DNA from: Marinomonas sp. SBI8L
Lineage (GTDB): Bacteria; Pseudomonadota; Gammaproteobacteria; Pseudomonadales; Marinomonadaceae
Reading direction: 5' to 3'
Length of the DNA stretch: 64,000 nucleotides
Assembly: GCF_001624705.1 (NCBI RefSeq)
Contig: NZ_JSEO01000004.1
Span: 310,001-374,000, forward strand
The notes under the pieces are model-generated. The model was not told the DNA's origin and ran no database searches. It saw only the letters and a list, made by a program, of their open reading frames with translations. Position 1 is the stretch's first letter. Every line of letters starts with the position of its first letter. Below are positions 1 through 8,697 of the stretch, piece by piece. The position numbers and the translations under genes were made by a program.

Positions 1-22
1 AGCTTTAATAAACAAGCTTTTT

Positions 23-280
23 CTAATCAAATTGCTCCATCATTTTCTGAAGCTTTGTATACTGAGACCTTAACGCTTGATCTTGCAAGTATTGCGAACC
101 ATAGTTAGGTACTTCATTAATATTTACATCAACACCTAATGTATGTAATTTTTTCTCCATAACACTAATATCAACCCTAAGATCATACATCTCTTTATCT
201 GGGTTTGATTTTGCCTGCACATTACTAGACATAAAAGTCACAAGTGCAAGACTTATAAAACCTAGCTTGTAAAACTTCAT
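23..280 (-). CDS. small exported helical protein, divergent array member
   Basis: About 85 residues with an N-terminal signal peptide (MKFYKLGF, hydrophobic core, cleavage probably after NVQA). The mature part shares the pattern DLRVDISVMEKKLHTLGVDVN with the four neighbouring paralogues (D-I-x-SVSALExQLxxMGVDYN) but is much more diverged and lacks the GLNRxQEVKALE block. I chose the ATG at 280 because CGGAG lies a suitable distance upstream; the longer reading begins inside that ribosome binding site. It is separated from the other four genes by about 290 bp holding a terminator-like hairpin, so it is probably a separate unit. The function is unknown; the helical heptad-like pattern suggests protein-protein contact in the periplasm or outside the cell. 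Confidence 0.65.
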   Translation of the reverse strand: MKFYKLGFISLALVTFMSSNVQAKSNPDKEMYDLRVDISVMEKKLHTLGVDVNINEVPNYGSQYLQDQALRSQYTKLQKMMEQFD

Positions 281-573
281 TTCTATTTTCTCCGATAAGT
301 TCAATATTTAAGTTAATTATATATGTAAAACATTACTAAATATGTAGTTAAAACCCTTTTCCACTGTATTTACAGATTTCAAAAGATTGTGTAAAAAAAC
401 TTTGAAATTGAAAGAAAAATTCAAAATGAATGTAGAGAAAAAAACAAAAGAAATAAAACAATGCAGAGGTGGTAATATGTAAAAAAGATAAGTGAAGAGG
501 AATAAACTGAGGTAATAAAAACTAAAGAAGCTAAGTTTAATGAATAAACTTAGCTTTCCTTAAGCAGCCCATA
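281..573. other. AT-rich spacer, no gene seen
   Basis: The spacer separates the diverged first paralogue from the four-gene array. The plus strand is very purine-rich between about 390 and 530. I see no convincing coding sequence. The only structured element is the hairpin at 529-555, described separately. Confidence 0.5.
529..555 (-). terminator. hairpin after the four-gene array
   Basis: Perfect 11-bp stem (AGCTAAGTTTA / TAAACTTAGCT) with a 5-nt ATGAA loop. It lies 19 bp beyond the stop codon of the last array gene. On the minus strand it is followed by CTTTAGTTTTTATT, a moderate U tract, so it plausibly ends the array transcript. Confidence 0.55.
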
Positions 574-837
574 TTAGTTAGCTACATGGTTATTTTGAAA
601 AATAGTTTGCAGTGAATCATATTTAGCTTCTAAAGCTTTAACTTGTTGAGAGCGATTTAATCCTGACTCGATATCTGATGAGTTATAGTCTACACCCATA
701 CTATCAAGTTGGTTTTCAAGTGCAGAAACACTGATTCGAATATCTTCTACTTCGTCAGCATAATCTGTTGCTAACGCTGAAGTTGCGGCCATAGATAATG
801 CAGTTACAGCGAATGTGGTTGCGATAAAGTTTTTCAT
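574..837 (-). CDS. small exported helical protein, array copy 4
   Basis: 87 residues. The signal peptide MKNFIATTFAVTALSMAATS ends near ALA-TDY, leaving about 63 mature residues: TDYADEVEDIRISVSALENQL, then DSMGVDYNSSDIESGLNRSQQ, then VKALEAKYDSLQ. No cysteine and no known domain are visible; the whole mature chain looks helical with heptad-like hydrophobic spacing. The AAAGGT ribosome binding site before the ATG is conserved in the neighbouring copies. The spacing of 26-29 bp to the next copies suggests one transcript read from about 1705 down to 574. The family is unknown to me. Tandem duplication with conserved core residues argues for selected function. Confidence 0.75.
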   Translation of the reverse strand: MKNFIATTFAVTALSMAATSALATDYADEVEDIRISVSALENQLDSMGVDYNSSDIESGLNRSQQVKALEAKYDSLQTIFQNNHVAN

Positions 838-863
838 AATAAAGTACCTTTTAAATTAATATA

Positions 864-1127
864 TTAGTTAGCAAAGTGTGCATTGTTAAATTGAGCTTGA
901 AGCTCAGAGTATCTACCTTCTAGCGCTTTTACTTCCTGCGCTCTATTTAATCCAGCTTCGATGTTAGTTGTGTTATAGTCAACACCCATGCTTTCAAGCT
1001 GTCTTTCTAGAGCAGAAACACTAATCTTTATATCTTTTACTTCATCAGAGTAGTCGCTTGCCAACACTGAACTAGCAGTAGTTGATAAAGCAGTAGCAGC
1101 AAGAATTGTCGCGATTGTTTTATTCAT
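864..1127 (-). CDS. small exported helical protein, array copy 3
   Basis: 87 residues, with signal peptide MNKTIATILAATALSTTASS and cleavage near VLA-SDY. The mature sequence, SDYSDEVKDIKISVSALERQ followed by LESMGVDYNTTNIEAGLNRA and then QEVKALEGRYSELQ, is the closest relative of array copy 4. The ATG is preceded by AAAGGTAA at good spacing. A few residues after the last helix end in FAN, as in copy 4. It lies inside the four-gene set with short spacers. No function can be assigned from sequence; the conserved SVSALE and GLNRxQEVKALE blocks are the marks of the family. Confidence 0.78.
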   Translation of the reverse strand: MNKTIATILAATALSTTASSVLASDYSDEVKDIKISVSALERQLESMGVDYNTTNIEAGLNRAQEVKALEGRYSELQAQFNNAHFAN

Positions 1128-1155
1128 AATAATTTACCTTTAAATTAAACTAGTT

Positions 1156-1413
1156 TTAGTATTGAGCATTGTTAAATTGATTTTGCAAAGAAGAGTATTT
1201 AGCTTCTAATGCTCTTACTTCTTGAGATCTATTTAAACCAGATTCGATTTCTACAGTATGATATTCAACGTCCATGCTTTTTAATTGATTTTCCAGAGCT
1301 GAAACACTTATTTTAATATCTCTTACTTGATCAGAGTAATCACTTGCAAGTGCAGAAGTTGTTACAGTAGATAACGCAGCGATTGCTAGTAGTGATGATG
1401 TGATTTTTTTCAT
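1156..1413 (-). CDS. small exported helical protein, array copy 2
   Basis: 85 residues starting MKKITSSLLAIAALSTVTTS with cleavage near ALA-SDY. The mature part reads SDYSDQVRDIKISVSALENQ and LKSMDVEYHTVEIESGLNRS and ends in NNAQY, two residues shorter than copies 3 and 4. An upstream reading to 1473 is possible, but the ATG at 1413 has the family-conserved AAAAGGT site and a proper signal peptide, so I chose it. It belongs to the same run of genes as its neighbours. Function is unknown. Confidence 0.75.
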   Translation of the reverse strand: MKKITSSLLAIAALSTVTTSALASDYSDQVRDIKISVSALENQLKSMDVEYHTVEIESGLNRSQEVRALEAKYSSLQNQFNNAQY

Positions 1414-1441
1414 TTTGATTAACCTTTTAAAATTTAAAATA

Positions 1442-1705
1442 TTAGTTAGAGTAAGTTGCATTAACAAACTCATTTCTTAGAGCAGAGTATTTACCTTCTA
1501 ATGCTTTTACTTCTTGAGCTCTATTTAAACCTAATTTAATTTCGATGTTATTATATTCAACATCCATAATTTCAAGCTGTTTCTCTAATGCAGATACACT
1601 TAGTTTTAAATCTTTAACTTCATCAGAATAATCACTTGCCATACTTGTAGTAGCGGTTGTTGATAATGCTGCAATTGCTAAAAAAGAAGAGATAATAGAT
1701 TTCAT
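1442..1705 (-). CDS. small exported helical protein, array copy 1
   Basis: 87 residues, first in the direction of reading. The signal peptide MKSIISSFLAIAALSTTATT is cleaved near MA-SDY. The mature part contains DEVKDLKLSVSALEKQLEIM and IEIKLGLNRAQEVKALEGKY. AAAGGTAA precedes the ATG. It is the most K/E-rich copy of the four and probably carries the promoter of the set in the spacer above 1705. No known family is recognised. Confidence 0.75.
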   Translation of the reverse strand: MKSIISSFLAIAALSTTATTSMASDYSDEVKDLKLSVSALEKQLEIMDVEYNNIEIKLGLNRAQEVKALEGKYSALRNEFVNATYSN

Positions 1706-2277
1706 ATTTATTTACCTTTAAAGTTTTTAATTGGGAAGATTTGTTCCCCCCTGTTGATGAAATATATAATAGCGTTTTCAAAAATAAATAAAATAGCCAA
1801 ACGCTCTCTTCCCCTGTGTTTACAAAATTGGAAAAGCGATGTGCTAATTTGATTAAATGTGCATATATTGTGATGAATATGCACATATAGGGAGAGAAGA
1901 ATAAATTGTGAAAGAAATGTTTATAATTGGGCTGAATTTAGCCTTTATTAGGCACTTTTAGCATCATTTTTTAGTACTTAAGTTTAGTTAGTAATAGCCT
2001 TTTGGAATGAAGATGAGGGATTTTTTTATTACACTTGCACAATTGATTAGATATGTGCTTTTTTTATGTGTTTACGCCTATTTTCAAAGGGCTTTAAGCC
2101 TGAAAACCAAGTTAAAGCACCCTCTATATAAAGCTTTTTTTAAGTAAAAATTAGACATTCCTGACTGCCTTCCTATCTCTATTCTAAAAAAGCTTGATTA
2201 ATGAATGAGATAGGGAAACACCTAAATTCAGATGATAAGAATCAACTCATACAAGAGCACAAATTGATCACATTCAG
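1706..2277. other. intergenic region, no gene seen
   Basis: 572 bp of AT-rich DNA between the array and tpm. It should hold the promoter of the array on the minus strand. No coding sequence with a plausible start and composition was found; a long open frame over 1632-1886 on the minus strand runs out of phase through the start of array copy 1 and looks like chance. Confidence 0.5.
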
Positions 2278-2925
2278 CTAAGCAATCAACCAAACCTTTT
2301 CAGCGAAATAAGAGTACCCCTTTGCTTTATATCGTGGATTTTGTGAGAAGAGGTCTTGACTAAATAGTGGTTTTTTAACTCTTGACCAATACTCAAAAAC
2401 CTCATCATCCATGACATTATAAGGGGGGGAGTTAGCCTCTCTGCCATCTTGATAAGCATAGTCGAGTGTTACCAGCATAAGCTTGGCACTAGGTTTTAGC
2501 CTTTGTTTGAGATGCCGTATATAACTAGGTCTAGCGGTCTGAGTGATGGCAACTAAAGATGCTCTGTCGTAACAAGCATCAAAATCAGCTTCTCTAAACT
2601 CAAAGAAGTCTTGTTCAATTAACAAAATATCAAGCTCCTTCGCTTGATAATAAGCAACACCATCATACCAATTCTGCTCATACGTAAGCTGGTTCTCTTT
2701 AAAAAAGTCTCGTATAGCAATATCTGATAATTCAACTCCAACTACCTTATAGCCCTGCTCTGCGAGCCAGATAAGGTCTTTTGTCTTACCACATAAAGGT
2801 ACTAGTATTTTTGAATCATGATTAAGCTCAGGCCAGTACTCAACTAATAATGGGTTTACCTCATCAAGATGAAACCCTATTTGTCCTGATTGCCATTTTT
2901 CTAACCAAAACGTATTTTTAAGCAA
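2278..2925 (-). CDS. tpm: thiopurine S-methyltransferase
   Basis: 215 residues, the normal length for bacterial TPMT. SAM-dependent methyltransferase of class I fold acting on thiopurines and, in bacteria, on selenium and tellurium oxyanions. Diagnostic stretches are the N-terminal FWLEKWQSGQIGFHLDEVNP, the SAM-binding VPLCGKTKDLIWLAEQGYKV, and FDACYDRASLVAI. The cytosolic enzyme has no signal peptide. It stands alone, divergent from the rsmS-like gene. Identification is secure from family-specific motifs; the natural substrate is not known. Confidence 0.93.
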   Translation of the reverse strand: MLKNTFWLEKWQSGQIGFHLDEVNPLLVEYWPELNHDSKILVPLCGKTKDLIWLAEQGYKVVGVELSDIAIRDFFKENQLTYEQNWYDGVAYYQAKELDILLIEQDFFEFREADFDACYDRASLVAITQTARPSYIRHLKQRLKPSAKLMLVTLDYAYQDGREANSPPYNVMDDEVFEYWSRVKKPLFSQDLFSQNPRYKAKGYSYFAEKVWLIA

Positions 2926-3018
2926 ACTATCGCCTCTATATGTATCTTGTTAATAAAACTAAAACTTGGCTATATGGTATATTTCGACTAATTAAATAGG
3001 AAGGAAGTAAAAACTAAA

Positions 3019-3186
3019 ATGTCTCTAGAAAGTGCACCTAAACATATCCAACTGGCTGTTGACCTAATAGAAATTTTGGAAACCAACAAAGTTGATAATG
3101 AAACGGCTATAGCAGCTCTCAGTATTGTGTTGGAAGACTATAAAGCAAAGCTTAATAGTAACATGACTAAAACCGATGAAATCTAA
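3019..3186 (+). CDS. rsmS: RsmS/YbaM-like small regulator (DUF2496)
   Basis: 55 residues beginning MSLESAPKHIQLAVDLIEIL. E. coli YbaM and Pectobacterium RsmS begin MSLE-AP and share the LAVDLI-LLE-N pattern and a following ALxIVxxDYxxKL helix, all present here (ALSIVLEDYKAKL). AGGAAG lies 14-19 nt upstream of the ATG. RsmS is described as a pleiotropic regulator of secondary metabolism, although its mechanism is not well known. In enterobacteria the gene follows priC; here the neighbour is the tail-to-tail gene at 3216, which I do not recognise as PriC. Confidence 0.75.
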   Translation: MSLESAPKHIQLAVDLIEILETNKVDNETAIAALSIVLEDYKAKLNSNMTKTDEI

Positions 3187-3215
3187 TGTCATCTAATAGA
3201 TGAAACGCAGCGTGT

Positions 3216-3875
3216 TTAGCTAATATTTGCCTGAAGGAAAATCTCCTTCATTTTAGCACTAGGATTTAAACATACCCGCTTCTGCCAAGGCTGGCTCGAT
3301 AAACGCTCTAATAAGCCTCTACGACCATCTAGTACAGGTAACACACAAGTATGGGAACCTTTACAAATAGCATTAGAGTAATCTAACTTGTGATTTAACA
3401 TAAAACTCGATTTAGCCCGTTCATACATAGGTTTATATCCTATAAGTGGGTATCCAGCATCACGCTCCACCAAACAATAACTCACTTTACTGAATAAGGA
3501 ATTTGATAAAATAGCGCCTTGACCACACCAAAGTACACTAGGTTTTGAATAATTCTTAATCTTTTTGAGCAAGCGATTTTGAATGGTTTCATTTTCTGAC
3601 CCAATATAGTCATCTAAAAGCTTAGATTGCTCACTCACTTCAAACCATATAGCTAAAATTTTGTAGTTAAATTGCCAATTATTTAATTGCTCTTCTATTT
3701 GAATAATGACAGATGTTTGCAATAGCGCATCACGACTTAAACGAATCATTCCGAGTCGTTTTCCATGATTTAAAGGGTGCTCAACTATCTGGGTAAAGTA
3801 ACTACTCAAAGTTTGAGCATTTAACCCCTTTTGAAGTAGCACCTCAGATGTTTTCTTAACATTCGCTAATTTCAT
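3216..3875 (-). CDS. hypothetical protein, unknown family
   Basis: 219 residues with no signal peptide and no clear membrane segment. It contains several cysteines (WCGQG, YCLVE, ICKGSHTC, VCLN) and a conserved-looking C-terminal stretch LPVLDGRRGLLERLSSQPW. I do not recognise the family. It is convergent with the rsmS-like gene 29 bp away and lies downstream of der, past a terminator. The base composition matches the surroundings, so it is probably a real gene. Confidence 0.65.
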   Translation of the reverse strand: MKLANVKKTSEVLLQKGLNAQTLSSYFTQIVEHPLNHGKRLGMIRLSRDALLQTSVIIQIEEQLNNWQFNYKILAIWFEVSEQSKLLDDYIGSENETIQNRLLKKIKNYSKPSVLWCGQGAILSNSLFSKVSYCLVERDAGYPLIGYKPMYERAKSSFMLNHKLDYSNAICKGSHTCVLPVLDGRRGLLERLSSQPWQKRVCLNPSAKMKEIFLQANIS

Positions 3876-3984
3876 CCGTTCTTATTCCAAACATCCCCAC
3901 TAAAGTCATAAGAAATATCACTTTTGGTTTTAAATCAAAATATTAAAAAAGCGCCTATTTAGTAACATAAAAATTCAGGTAAAA

Positions 3985-4010
3985 AAAAGCAGCCGTAGAA
4001 GGCTGCTTTT
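3985..4010 (-). terminator. rho-independent terminator after der
   Basis: Stem AAAAGCAGCC / GGCTGCTTTT with a 6-nt loop. On the minus strand the stem is followed by eight U residues. It lies about 40 bp past the der stop codon. Confidence 0.85.
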
Positions 4011-4048
4011 AATCATTATAAATCAATAACTTATTCAAACTATCCTAT

Positions 4049-5413
4049 TTATCCATTTCCTGAACCTGTACGCCAATGCTTTTTAGGCGCGTATGGGTTC
4101 TCTGAGCTCTTAAACTCAAAAGAAATTGGTGTACCTGTAATATTAAGAACCTGTCTAAACTTATTCTCTAAATATTTTTTATAACTGCCAGGTAAAGAGT
4201 CAACCTGATTACCATGAATAACAATTCTTGGCGGGTTAGAGCCACCTTGGTGAGCATAACGCAACTTGATTCTGCGCCCTCTCACAAGCGGCGGCTGATG
4301 CTCACTAACAATATCTTCCATAATACGTGTTAGACGATTAGTTGACCATTTCGCATAACAAGATTCATAAGTTTCATCAATTGTATCGTACAAGTTACCT
4401 ACAGCCGTGCCGTGAAGAGCTGAAATATAATGCACTTTAGCATAAGGAACAAAACCTAAACGACGCTCGACTTCCGTCTTAATTCTCTCTTTAGAATACT
4501 GATCGAGCCCATCCCATTTATTGACAGCAATAACAAGACCGCGGCCAGCATCTAGTACATAGCCTATCATATGCAAGTCTTGCTCAACCAAGTCTTCATG
4601 GCCATCAATCACAACAATGACAACATTCGCATCCTGAATTGCTTTTAAGGTTTTAACGATCGAGAATTTCTCTACAGCTTCTTTAATGTGTTTACGACGA
4701 CGTACACCTGCAGTATCAATTAAGGTGTAATCTTTTTCATTTCGAATGTAAGGTATATAAACACTATCGCGTGTTGTACCAGGCATATCGTAAACAACAA
4801 CCCTGTCTTCACCCAACATACGGTTAACTAAAGTCGATTTACCCACATTAGGACGGCCTATCACACCAATACGAGTCCCTTTTGACTCAATATCAATTTG
4901 ACCTTTGGCTTCTTGAACTTGCTCGGCAAAAGGCAGCATACAGATATCAATTAGTTTATGGACACCTTTACCATGAGATGCAGCAATCGGGTGAAGGTCA
5001 CCTAGACCAATACTATAAAAGTCTGCTAGCGCAACGTCTTCATTTATACCATCTGTCTTATTGACCACCATGAAAGTAGGTTTATTAGAACGACGTAAGT
5101 GATTAGCAATCATTTCATCAGCGGGGTTTAGACCATGGCGACCATCCACAAGAAATAGAACGGTATCAGCCTCTTCAATGGCAAGTAAGGATTGCCGCGC
5201 CATTTTCTCGTCAATTCCCATTTCATCACCACTAATACCACCAGTATCAATAACAATGAACTCATGCTCACCAATACGACCATCACCGTATTTACGATCA
5301 CGAGTTAGGCCAGGATAATCTGCAACAAGGGCGTCACGAGATCGTGTTAATTGGTTAAACAGAGTGGATTTACCAACATTGGGTCTACCAACCAATGCAA
5401 TAACTGGAATCAT
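4049..5413 (-). CDS. der: ribosome biogenesis GTPase Der (EngA)
   Basis: 454 residues with the two tandem G domains typical only of Der. The first has GRPNVGKS (residues 9-16), DTGG (about 56) and NKTD (about 118). The second has GRPNVGKS (about 187), DTAG (about 233) and NKWD (about 297). A KH-like domain ends near residue 440. Der helps mature the 50S subunit. It is the last gene of the bamB-linked cluster in the same order as in E. coli (yfgM-bamB-der). A hairpin lies between bamB and der. Confidence 0.97.
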   Translation of the reverse strand: MIPVIALVGRPNVGKSTLFNQLTRSRDALVADYPGLTRDRKYGDGRIGEHEFIVIDTGGISGDEMGIDEKMARQSLLAIEEADTVLFLVDGRHGLNPADEMIANHLRRSNKPTFMVVNKTDGINEDVALADFYSIGLGDLHPIAASHGKGVHKLIDICMLPFAEQVQEAKGQIDIESKGTRIGVIGRPNVGKSTLVNRMLGEDRVVVYDMPGTTRDSVYIPYIRNEKDYTLIDTAGVRRRKHIKEAVEKFSIVKTLKAIQDANVVIVVIDGHEDLVEQDLHMIGYVLDAGRGLVIAVNKWDGLDQYSKERIKTEVERRLGFVPYAKVHYISALHGTAVGNLYDTIDETYESCYAKWSTNRLTRIMEDIVSEHQPPLVRGRRIKLRYAHQGGSNPPRIVIHGNQVDSLPGSYKKYLENKFRQVLNITGTPISFEFKSSENPYAPKKHWRTGSGNG

Positions 5414-5434
5414 TTTTTTACCTTTATAAATACA

Positions 5435-5470
5435 AAGTGGCTAGCGCCTATATGAAGACGCTAGCCACTT
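5435..5470. terminator. hairpin between bamB and der
   Basis: A 12-bp perfect stem (AAGTGGCTAGCG / CGCTAGCCACTT) with a 12-nt loop lies in the bamB-der spacer. On the minus strand a U-rich tract precedes rather than follows the stem, so it may partly attenuate or process the message rather than fully end it. Confidence 0.45.
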
Positions 5471-5523
5471 AAAAAACCTAACTTAGCGGATTTTAACTAG
5501 AGATTAGGACTCTCGATAGCTAA

Positions 5524-6663
5524 TTAATCAATCGTTAAGGCGGTTACATGTTCATTTGGCGTAAGTATAAACAATTGTTCACCATTAGACACCATCCTAC
5601 TGCCTACTGGTAAATTTTGATCAGCCAATTTATAAGCAATCACTTCACCAGAGTCTTTATCTAATATGTACACATAACCCGCTCTATCTATTGTTGCTAT
5701 CTGATTCTTAAAAATCACAGGTGAAATCAAATCTCTGTTTGCTAGCTGATCTTGTTGCCAAACTAAGTTGCCAGATCTGGCATTCAAAGCAAAGATTTTA
5801 CTTTCCTGATCAATAACAATAAGCAAATCATCTATGATAGCGGTTGATAAAGCACTCGGAATACTACGCTGCCACAATGCATTTCCATTGCTCACATCAA
5901 TGGCACTGATTGTACCATTATATGCGGTTGAAAAGAGTGTATTATCAGAAAGTAATAATCGTCCATCAACATCAGTCAAACGCTCGATTTCATACTTACC
6001 TTCTGGTTTGCCTACTTCAAAAGACCAAGCATCTTTACCATTTAGTAAGCTATATGCTTTAAGTTGACCATTAGAGAAACCAGCAATCACTTTACCGTCA
6101 GTAATGATAGGAACATTCGTGCCCCGTACACTTAAAGCTGGCACAGACTCTTTTGTACGCCAAAGTGTATCACCCGTATTAGCGTCCAATACACTTAGCC
6201 AGCCATCCGAGGTTTGAACTGCTAGCTTATTGGTAACAACAGCCACTTCTGACAAAATTTCTGAAGTGAGCATTTTACGCCAAACTTCAGCTTCTTGTGT
6301 TAATGAAACAGCAATTAATTCAGCATCATATGTAGAAATAAATGCAAGGTCTGCATTCTTTGCCAAACCAGCACTGACATCGGCATTGTCTACTTTAATA
6401 CGTTTAATTCGATGACCATCTTCTGCATCAATTTGGTAAATTACGCCGCGCTTAGTAGCAAAAAATAAACTGCTATCTTCATTTACTATATTAAAACGCT
6501 CACTTGCTTCACCAAAACCGCCATCAACACTTCTTCGCCAGTCCGTTCTTAGGTCAACTTGGTTAACCATACGAGCGGGGGCTGATAAGGGTGGACGAGA
6601 CTGTGAGCAAGCTTGTAAAACAAATGCTGTCAAAACCACTAGTAACAGAGAAAATTTATTCAC
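5524..6663 (-). CDS. bamB: outer membrane assembly lipoprotein BamB
   Basis: 379 residues. The lipoprotein signal peptide ends in LQAC-S, then an eight-bladed PQQ-type beta-propeller follows with repeats such as GKDAWSFEVGKP, GNALWQRSIP and GNLVWQQDQL. BamB assists BamA in folding outer-membrane proteins and is anchored to the inner leaflet of the outer membrane. The start codon is GTG at 6663, with GAGAG just upstream inside the end of the yfgM-like gene; the 5-bp gap implies coupling. Length and context match the family. Confidence 0.95.
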   Translation of the reverse strand: MNKFSLLLVVLTAFVLQACSQSRPPLSAPARMVNQVDLRTDWRRSVDGGFGEASERFNIVNEDSSLFFATKRGVIYQIDAEDGHRIKRIKVDNADVSAGLAKNADLAFISTYDAELIAVSLTQEAEVWRKMLTSEILSEVAVVTNKLAVQTSDGWLSVLDANTGDTLWRTKESVPALSVRGTNVPIITDGKVIAGFSNGQLKAYSLLNGKDAWSFEVGKPEGKYEIERLTDVDGRLLLSDNTLFSTAYNGTISAIDVSNGNALWQRSIPSALSTAIIDDLLIVIDQESKIFALNARSGNLVWQQDQLANRDLISPVIFKNQIATIDRAGYVYILDKDSGEVIAYKLADQNLPVGSRMVSNGEQLFILTPNEHVTALTID

Positions 6664-6668
6664 GAATC

Positions 6669-7310
6669 TTAGCTCTCTACTAGGTCTTGCAGTTTAATAT
6701 CTAACAAAGGGTTCTGAACTTGTGGTGTTTGAGCACTAAGTGCAGCTTGATAAGAAGCTCTTGCTTCTTCAGTTTTACCTTGAGCAAGCAAAACATCACC
6801 TTTTAACTCAAGTTTAAGGCTGTCAAATTCGGTTAAATTAATCATAGCCAGTTGAGTAAGCGCTTTATCCAACTTCCCTTGATGCACTAACACTTTACTA
6901 ATACGCAAATCAGAGATGGCCTTTAAGGTCACATCATCTGTACTTGCTTTTGCTTCATTTAACGTATCGATAGCAGCATCATAGTCTTCAGCCACAACAT
7001 CTACTTTTGCTTGAAATAAATGAGCAAAAGTTGCGTAGCCTGTATCATCAAAATCATTCACTAGCTGATCAGCGATAAAAGACACTGTCTTGAGGTTCTT
7101 TTCTTCGCTCAGGTCAGTCGCTGCTTGACTCATAGACTCAAATAAAGAAGAGGCTTCAGCCAAATGGTTTTCTTGGTTTTGTTGCCAAGCCTGAAAACCA
7201 AAATAACCCGCTACACCAACAGATACGGCAAGCACAAGTGAAGTACCATTTTTCTTCCACCAAGTTTTAAACGCTTCTATCTGTTCTTCTTCTGTCTTAA
7301 GTTCTGACAC
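6669..7310 (-). CDS. yfgM: YfgM-type TPR membrane protein
   Basis: 213 residues. An N-terminal cytosolic segment (EEEQIEAFKTWWKKNG) is followed by one membrane helix (about 18-40) and a periplasmic TPR domain. YfgM binds the SecYEG translocon and takes part in the periplasmic chaperone network; the family signature is the WWKKNG motif before the helix. Order hisS-yfgM-bamB-der is as in E. coli. No catalytic residues are expected. Confidence 0.9.
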   Translation of the reverse strand: MSELKTEEEQIEAFKTWWKKNGTSLVLAVSVGVAGYFGFQAWQQNQENHLAEASSLFESMSQAATDLSEEKNLKTVSFIADQLVNDFDDTGYATFAHLFQAKVDVVAEDYDAAIDTLNEAKASTDDVTLKAISDLRISKVLVHQGKLDKALTQLAMINLTEFDSLKLELKGDVLLAQGKTEEARASYQAALSAQTPQVQNPLLDIKLQDLVES

Positions 7311-7388
7311 CTAACATTCCTCTTTATTCTGTTTGCATTACTCTGCACTTAAACTCTTTTGGATTAGTACCCAATTTGCAGAATTAGT

Positions 7389-8669
7389 TCAATTTTGTTC
7401 TTTCGTAGATAAGTAATCTGCAACGGCATCAATTACACAGTTTTTCTGTTCGCCTGTACTCATATCCTTAATTTGGCAGATCCCCTCTTCAATCTCAGTA
7501 TCCCCAATAATCAAGGTAAATTTGGCACCAGATGCATCAGCTTTCTTCATTTGCTTCTTAAAGTTACCGCCACCACAGTGACGTAAAATTCGCCACCCTT
7601 TATCGGCATCTCTCAAACGCTCTGCCAAAGTGAAGGTTGAAAGTTCAGCAGTTTCACCCATGCTCACGATAAAGATATCAGTTTGGCTTTTTGCTTCAGC
7701 AGGAATTAACTCAAGCGTTTCAAGCAATAGAACTAAGCGCTCAATGCCCATTGCAAATCCAACTGCTGGTGTTGCTTTACCACCTAACTGTTCAACTAAA
7801 CCATCATAACGTCCACCGGCACATACTGTTGCCTGAGCACCTAAATGAGTTGTGACCCATTCAAAAACAGTTTTACCATAATAATCAAGGCCACGTACCA
7901 AACGACTATTAACCGTAAAAGCAATGCCACTTGACGCTAGTATTTCTTTTAACCTTTCGAACTCTTGGCGAGATTCATCATCAATATGATCAGCAAGATC
8001 AGGTGCATCATTAAGAATCTCCTGAGTACGAGCATCTTTTGAATCTAAAATACGCAGTGGATTAGTATCCAAGCGTCTTTGACTATCCTCATCAAGTTCG
8101 TTTTTATATTGAGTTAAATACGCAACCAATGCTGCTTTATAGGCTTCACGTGCAGCTGCAGTACCTATGGTATTTAATTCAAGTTCAACATGCTCTAATA
8201 AACCTAATGCTTGCCATAAACGAGCTGTCAGAATAATTAATTCAGCGTCAATATCAGGCGAAGCCATACCAAAGGTTTCAACGCCTATTTGATGAAATTG
8301 ACGATAGCGTCCTTTTTGTGGTCTTTCATAGCGAAACATAGGACCAACATACCAAAGACGCTGAACCTGATTAAACAGTAATCCAGCTTGGTCGGCAGCA
8401 CGAACACAACTTGCAGTGCCTTCAGGTCTTAGAGTTAAAGAGTCACCATTTCTATCGTCAAAGGTATACATTTCTTTCTCAACGATGTCGGTAGTTTCAC
8501 CAACACCTCGTTTAAAAAGATCTGTTGTTTCAACGATAGGAAAACGGATTTGATCATAACCATAACTGTTTACAACATCTGCAACCTTAGCTTCAAGGTA
8601 TTGCCAGATAGAAGTTTGTCCAGGCAGAATATCGTTCATGCCTCGAATTGCTTGTATTTTACGTGCCAC
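7389..8669 (-). CDS. hisS: histidyl-tRNA synthetase
   Basis: 426 residues, normal for the class II enzyme that charges tRNA-His. Motif 2 is seen around [16 protein letters not shown], the histidine-specific signature at [15 protein letters not shown], and motif 3 at [15 protein letters not shown]. The C-terminal anticodon-binding domain follows. The starting [17 protein letters not shown] is typical. It is 28 bp downstream of ispG. Confidence 0.97.
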   Translation of the reverse strand: MARKIQAIRGMNDILPGQTSIWQYLEAKVADVVNSYGYDQIRFPIVETTDLFKRGVGETTDIVEKEMYTFDDRNGDSLTLRPEGTASCVRAADQAGLLFNQVQRLWYVGPMFRYERPQKGRYRQFHQIGVETFGMASPDIDAELIILTARLWQALGLLEHVELELNTIGTAAAREAYKAALVAYLTQYKNELDEDSQRRLDTNPLRILDSKDARTQEILNDAPDLADHIDDESRQEFERLKEILASSGIAFTVNSRLVRGLDYYGKTVFEWVTTHLGAQATVCAGGRYDGLVEQLGGKATPAVGFAMGIERLVLLLETLELIPAEAKSQTDIFIVSMGETAELSTFTLAERLRDADKGWRILRHCGGGNFKKQMKKADASGAKFTLIIGDTEIEEGICQIKDMSTGEQKNCVIDAVADYLSTKEQN

Positions 8670-8697
8670 TTTGTATTCCTTAGATTGCTAACGCAGT

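Noticed and set aside
574-1705. Regular spacing of similar blocks that might be taken for a CRISPR or satellite array
   Set aside because: The repeat unit is about 290 bp and each unit is a complete gene with its own start, signal peptide and stop; there are no short identical repeats with unique spacers.
1632-1886. 84-residue open frame on the minus strand
   Set aside because: It overlaps the start of array copy 1 in another phase, has no convincing ribosome binding site and a composition typical of AT-rich noise.
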